In this document: positions 61,001-64,000 of the stretch, in pieces
Layout: the number at the start of each line of letters is the position of its first letter
Position numbering within the stretch: position 1 is the first letter of the stretch
Source: Ancylostoma caninum
Lineage: Eukaryota; Nematoda; Chromadorea; Rhabditida; Ancylostomatidae
Reading direction: 5' to 3'
DNA length: 64,000 bases
NCBI GenBank assembly: GCA_037903475.1
Contig: JBAJFG010000633.1
Span: 186,001 to 250,000 of the forward strand
Notes under the pieces: model-generated
Told to the model about the DNA's origin: nothing
The model's database searches: none
The model's input: the letters and a program-made list of their open reading frames with translations, nothing else
Translations under genes and position numbers: made by a program

Positions 61001-62079
61001 TGAAACATTTCTCGAATAGCACAAAAACCAAAACGTCGAGCAACTCGGATTCTGCTAGTTCCTACACCTCATTATGTTGTGAAGCTCCAGAAGGACATGT
61101 GGTAACTTTCATGTTACCACATATCCTTCATAACACCTTCCCACGCGTCAATGATTGCTGTTTTCAAGTTTTTCAAACCTGAAAAATCATTGACGCCTGG
61201 GAAGGTGTTGTGGTCCGTTGGACCAGCATGTACATTTAGACTTTTGCTCAAAAGAGTGAATGATATGTAATAGGGATGTGAGAGCGATTTTGTCCAGTTC
61301 CCAGCAGGTGTAACATACATCTTACATACATACAAGGTTACCCCATCCTTGCACTCAAAAAAGAGTTTGCGTGAAATTGTGAAATGTGAATGTTAATGTG
61401 TCGTTAAGAGAGCAGAATGGGGAATATGGGGCGAATGGACATCTTGCAGTGCAGCATGTGGAGGTGGACAGCGCAGGCGCATTCGTGGGTGCTACGGTGG
61501 AAACAGATACTGCCCGTAAGTGAGCCTAAATATACATACAGTTCAGCTTCGTTTTTGCAATACATCAATATTTTTACAACTTTGGTTCTCTAGAGGATCG
61601 ACGATGGAAACTCAGTCGTGCAATACGCATTCCTGCGCTGTGGACAGTGAAGTGATGTGCCATGGACGAATACTGCTTCCTTGCGACATGGTGGAAAGCA
61701 TTGCCTTTGGACAAGGTATCAGACGTTTCCATGACAGATTCTAGATTTTCATAGCTGAGTGCTCCATTTTCACCTATGTAAGCATATTTCAATAGAATGT
61801 CTACGTACAATGAGATTCCAGTAGACCGGGCATGTTTGCATGCATCACACTGCGACACAGCAGGACCGAAGATAAAAATATTGATATCAGTGGAGTTTGA
61901 AGATGTGCATCTATAAGCAATACAGTTTGTAGGTACGCAAACAATCAGAGTTGCATTACGGAGGCGGCGCTGCCTCCGTGAACCAGTATGGATTGCTGAA
62001 GTTTTATCTATGCGGGTGATTCACAGTTTCTCGAACACCTGCGTCTCAGTTTCCAACAAATCTGTTCCTGCCATTTTGA
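45867..62079 (+). CDS. Secreted astacin metalloprotease, EGF-CUB-TSP1 type (multi-exon)
   Basis: Exons: 45867-45923, 45980-46075, 52024-52168, 52189-52314, 52507-52591, 52660-52756, 53131-53238, 53295-53413, 58679-58782, 59771-59887, 59978-60072, 60228-60339, 60389-60514, 60582-60679, 61409-61515, 61594-61715 and tentatively 62027-62079. Every junction is GT...AG and all phases agree, giving about 588 residues. Order: signal peptide (1-18), prodomain with FEND (81-84), furin-type RGKR (115-118), catalytic domain (to ~311), EGF (~315-345), CUB (~354-462), Thr-rich linker, TSP1 (499-545). This matches the nematode NAS subgroup whose C. elegans members act in moulting and cuticle collagen processing. 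Zinc-dependent endopeptidase, extracellular. The first two and last exons are less certain; intron 3 would be only 20 bp. Confidence 0.82.
46620..47865 (-). pseudogene. LINE reverse transcriptase domain
   Basis: Motifs in order: [41 protein letters not shown] (motif A), [19 protein letters not shown] (motif B) and [10 protein letters not shown] (motif C, FADD). The frame is open from 47865 to 46852 and then shifts. The following frame (46871-46620) carries the conserved [16 protein letters not shown] segment downstream of the RT core. Confidence 0.88.
48310..48511 (-). repeat. 101-bp tandem duplication within LINE ORF2
   Basis: The segment starting gataatgtggaaattggc is present twice in a row (48310-48410 and 48411-48511) with almost no differences. 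101 is not a multiple of three, so the duplication shifts the frame between the endonuclease and RT domains. Confidence 0.92.
48404..49033 (-). pseudogene. LINE apurinic endonuclease domain
   Basis: [14 protein letters not shown] (the E-T-W motif), [11 protein letters not shown], then [14 protein letters not shown] (GDFN-type) and [13 protein letters not shown]...[11 protein letters not shown] (SDH motif) follow the endonuclease order of non-LTR elements. The N-terminal part lacks the usual N residue region, so the frame starts late. Confidence 0.85.
49282..50022 (-). CDS. LINE ORF1 protein with coiled coil
   Basis: 246 codons. A helical heptad segment ([20 protein letters not shown]) lies at about residues 79-98. 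A C-terminal half follows with [13 protein letters not shown]...[16 protein letters not shown]...VYRLGKP, a pattern seen in ORF1 proteins of CR1/L2-type elements (coiled coil plus nucleic-acid-binding domain). It would form multimers on element RNA. Confidence 0.65.
   Translation of the reverse strand: MWRGKNFFQSHRIWFVNLCSDLSMMNSPFCSPIVQGYCPTSLSSKEGERINAVIDRDGALPDHVKELLLYLCDFKMQMAWLIQRNQELERRVEELYAENEKLRRNILSSGPASTNESGRGPENSPKQILSSVKQTDPIFDLESQNEIERRRSLVLIGVPEQKSGDIRERIQYDYLSAVNVLTFLGIECNPVSVYRLGKPTEGKKRLLKIVLPCSSFQKLAVRRAPRLCFFSVEGLFLRESFTLAER
50284..52023. other. Rest of astacin intron 2
   Basis: No recognisable gene. Open frames at 51260-51664 are unremarkable and no additional prodomain exon could be fixed, although a small one cannot be excluded. 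Confidence 0.35.
52024..52314 (+). CDS. Astacin prodomain exons with RGKR cleavage site
   Basis: 52024-52168 encodes [20 protein letters not shown], matching the astacin propeptide region whose conserved F-X-G-D aspartate blocks the zinc; here the Gly is Asn. 52189-52314 encodes a basic stretch ending in RGKR followed by [19 protein letters not shown], the start of the mature enzyme. Between them only 20 bp (gtgcgccattctggctatag) separate the two frames. These bases begin with GT and end with AG but contain a stop if read through. Confidence 0.78.
52507..53413 (+). CDS. Astacin catalytic domain exons
   Basis: 52507-52591: [20 protein letters not shown]. 52660-52756: [20 protein letters not shown] and the Cys-containing GHGCDS. 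53131-53238: [19 protein letters not shown], the zinc motif HExxHxxGxxH (His208, Glu209, His212, His218) with the following Glu. 53295-53413: [11 protein letters not shown], the Met-turn with Met265 and the zinc-facing Tyr267. All key residues are present. The acceptor at 52659 (gttccag) was preferred over 52645 because only it keeps phase. Confidence 0.92.
53520..55850 (+). mobile_element. RTE-type LINE fossil in astacin intron 8
   Basis: Plus-strand pieces in order: endonuclease (53645-54094: [35 protein letters not shown]); RT start (about 54660-54760: [15 protein letters not shown]); RT core pieces (about 54890-55350: a frame with HSMKIFERIIDCRI, then LNLEKAFE and further segments); and the C-terminal region (55575-55850). 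The order and motif flavour are those of nematode RTE elements. Many frameshifts and stops; it is dead. Confidence 0.75.
55946..56940. mobile_element. Fold-back (inverted-repeat) element in astacin intron 8
   Basis: The left arm (about 56005-56400) and right arm (about 56720-56932) are inverted relatives. Matching pairs include gtgtcaaaacagga / tcctgttttgacac, gcgagaattcgcctg / aggcgaattctcgc, gatcagctct / ggagctgatc and cttcatatgtt / aacatatgaag. The words gatgggaaat and atttcccatc recur around the inner part. The left arm holds about 100 bp not present on the right. No coding capacity. Confidence 0.7.
56941..58678. other. Rest of astacin intron 8
   Basis: Holds a G-run (about 57080-57088) and purine-rich tracts. 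No gene, exon or recognised repeat was seen. Confidence 0.35.
58679..58782 (+). CDS. Astacin catalytic domain, last exon
   Basis: Acceptor attatttcag, phase 2. Encodes [19 protein letters not shown] followed by [14 protein letters not shown], the conserved end of the astacin fold with the last Cys. The donor gtacat is weak but gives phase 1, which fits the EGF exon at 59771. Continuing instead to the strong gtaagg at 58851 would run through a TAA. Confidence 0.85.
59771..60679 (+). CDS. Astacin EGF, CUB and Thr-rich linker exons
   Basis: 59771-59887 is an EGF-like domain ([20 protein letters not shown]...CRCPKGYGG). 59978-60072, 60228-60339 and 60389-60514 form one CUB domain ([15 protein letters not shown], then [16 protein letters not shown]...CTSFVEVK, then [20 protein letters not shown]...[11 protein letters not shown]) with four conserved Cys. 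60582-60679 encodes a Pro/Thr/Ser-rich linker ([15 protein letters not shown]), probably O-glycosylated. Introns are short, 49 to 155 bp. Confidence 0.88.
61087..61335 (-). mobile_element. Nested hairpins and possible transposon tail in astacin intron 14
   Basis: Two adjacent inverted repeats: 61091-61106 with 61111-61128, and 61132-61157 with 61185-61210 (acaccttcccacgcgtcaat / attgacgcctgggaaggtgt). A minus-strand frame crossing them ends [16 protein letters not shown], which recalls the C-terminal region of Tc1/mariner-type transposases. That reading is tentative. Confidence 0.4.
61409..61715 (+). CDS. Astacin TSP1 repeat exons
   Basis: 61409-61515 encodes [20 protein letters not shown], with the WxxWxxW and CSxxCGxG signatures of thrombospondin type 1 repeats. 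61594-61715 finishes it ([10 protein letters not shown]) and adds a Cys-containing tail ([20 protein letters not shown]). The acceptor of the first exon is read as ttaag at 61408 because only that one keeps phase 0. Confidence 0.88.
62027..62079 (+). CDS. Possible last astacin exon
   Basis: After a 311-bp intron, the acceptor gattcacag is followed in the correct phase by 17 residues ([16 protein letters not shown]) and TGA at 62077. No clear AATAAA follows nearby. A longer C-terminus elsewhere is possible. Confidence 0.35.
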
Positions 62080-63911
<1,832 letters not shown>

Positions 63912-64000
63912 GGGTGACACAAAATTATGGAACGGATTTTTCGTGTACGGTTTCTACGCGCCAATCAAACACCAACAACTTTATTTGTGCATGTTAGGAG
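63912..64000 (+). mobile_element. Probable DNA-transposon end, cut by the window edge
   Basis: acagggtgacacaaaattat followed by ggaacggatttttcg resembles the CAGGGTG-type inverted ends of Tc1/mariner-superfamily elements. The rest lies outside the window, so this is a pointer only. Confidence 0.35.

Overview
The window looks like nuclear DNA of a nematode, most likely a clade V strongylid (hookworm-like) species. The reasons are small GT-AG introns, a TTTTCAG|ATG start that looks like a spliced-leader acceptor, a secreted astacin metalloprotease with the nematode EGF-CUB-TSP1 tail, nematode-type RTE and CR1-like LINEs, and very dense interspersed repeats. The species assignment is inference. 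No tRNA, rRNA, CRISPR array or bacterial operon was seen. Most long open frames lie in transposons or are chance.

Left part (1-19.1 kb): a segmental duplication. Unit 1 (758-4827) and unit 2 (11331-18925) each carry a two-exon gene for a small secreted proline-rich protein. Unit 2 is interrupted by a 3.67 kb Penelope-like retroelement (13818-17490) flanked by a 13-bp target-site duplication. The uninterrupted unit 1 serves as an internal empty site. The Penelope insertion is one nearly complete copy (RT plus damaged GIY-YIG nuclease) joined head-to-head to a 5'-truncated copy, with hammerhead-ribozyme-like motifs near its ends. Between the two units lie satellite-like repeats (5.2-7.95 kb), a possible host exon (8.9-9.2 kb) and a 1 kb repeat that recurs at 24-25 kb.

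Middle part (19.1-35.3 kb): two elements bearing a ~60-bp minisatellite (19.1-20.5 and 29.45-30.87 kb) that differ by an inverted block; a degraded Ty3/gypsy-like LTR element on the minus strand (25.3-28.0 kb); a TAA microsatellite of about 1.1 kb; a 0.53 kb terminal-inverted-repeat element inside another repeat (31.2-31.7 kb); unrecognised retroelement-like reading frames (32.2-33.5 kb); and a four-exon coiled-coil gene broken by frameshifts (33.8-35.2 kb).

Right part (35.3-64 kb): few recognisable genes up to 45 kb, but a striking 922-bp element with perfect 34-bp terminal inverted repeats and clustered CCGCGG-centred motifs (42290-43211). From 45.87 to about 62.08 kb a plus-strand astacin gene can be assembled exon by exon: signal peptide, prodomain with RGKR cleavage site, catalytic domain, EGF, CUB, Thr-rich linker and TSP1. 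Two of its introns exceed 5 kb. One holds a CR1-like LINE on the opposite strand; the other holds an RTE fossil and a fold-back element. A (CA)82 microsatellite and a probable DNA-transposon end close the window.
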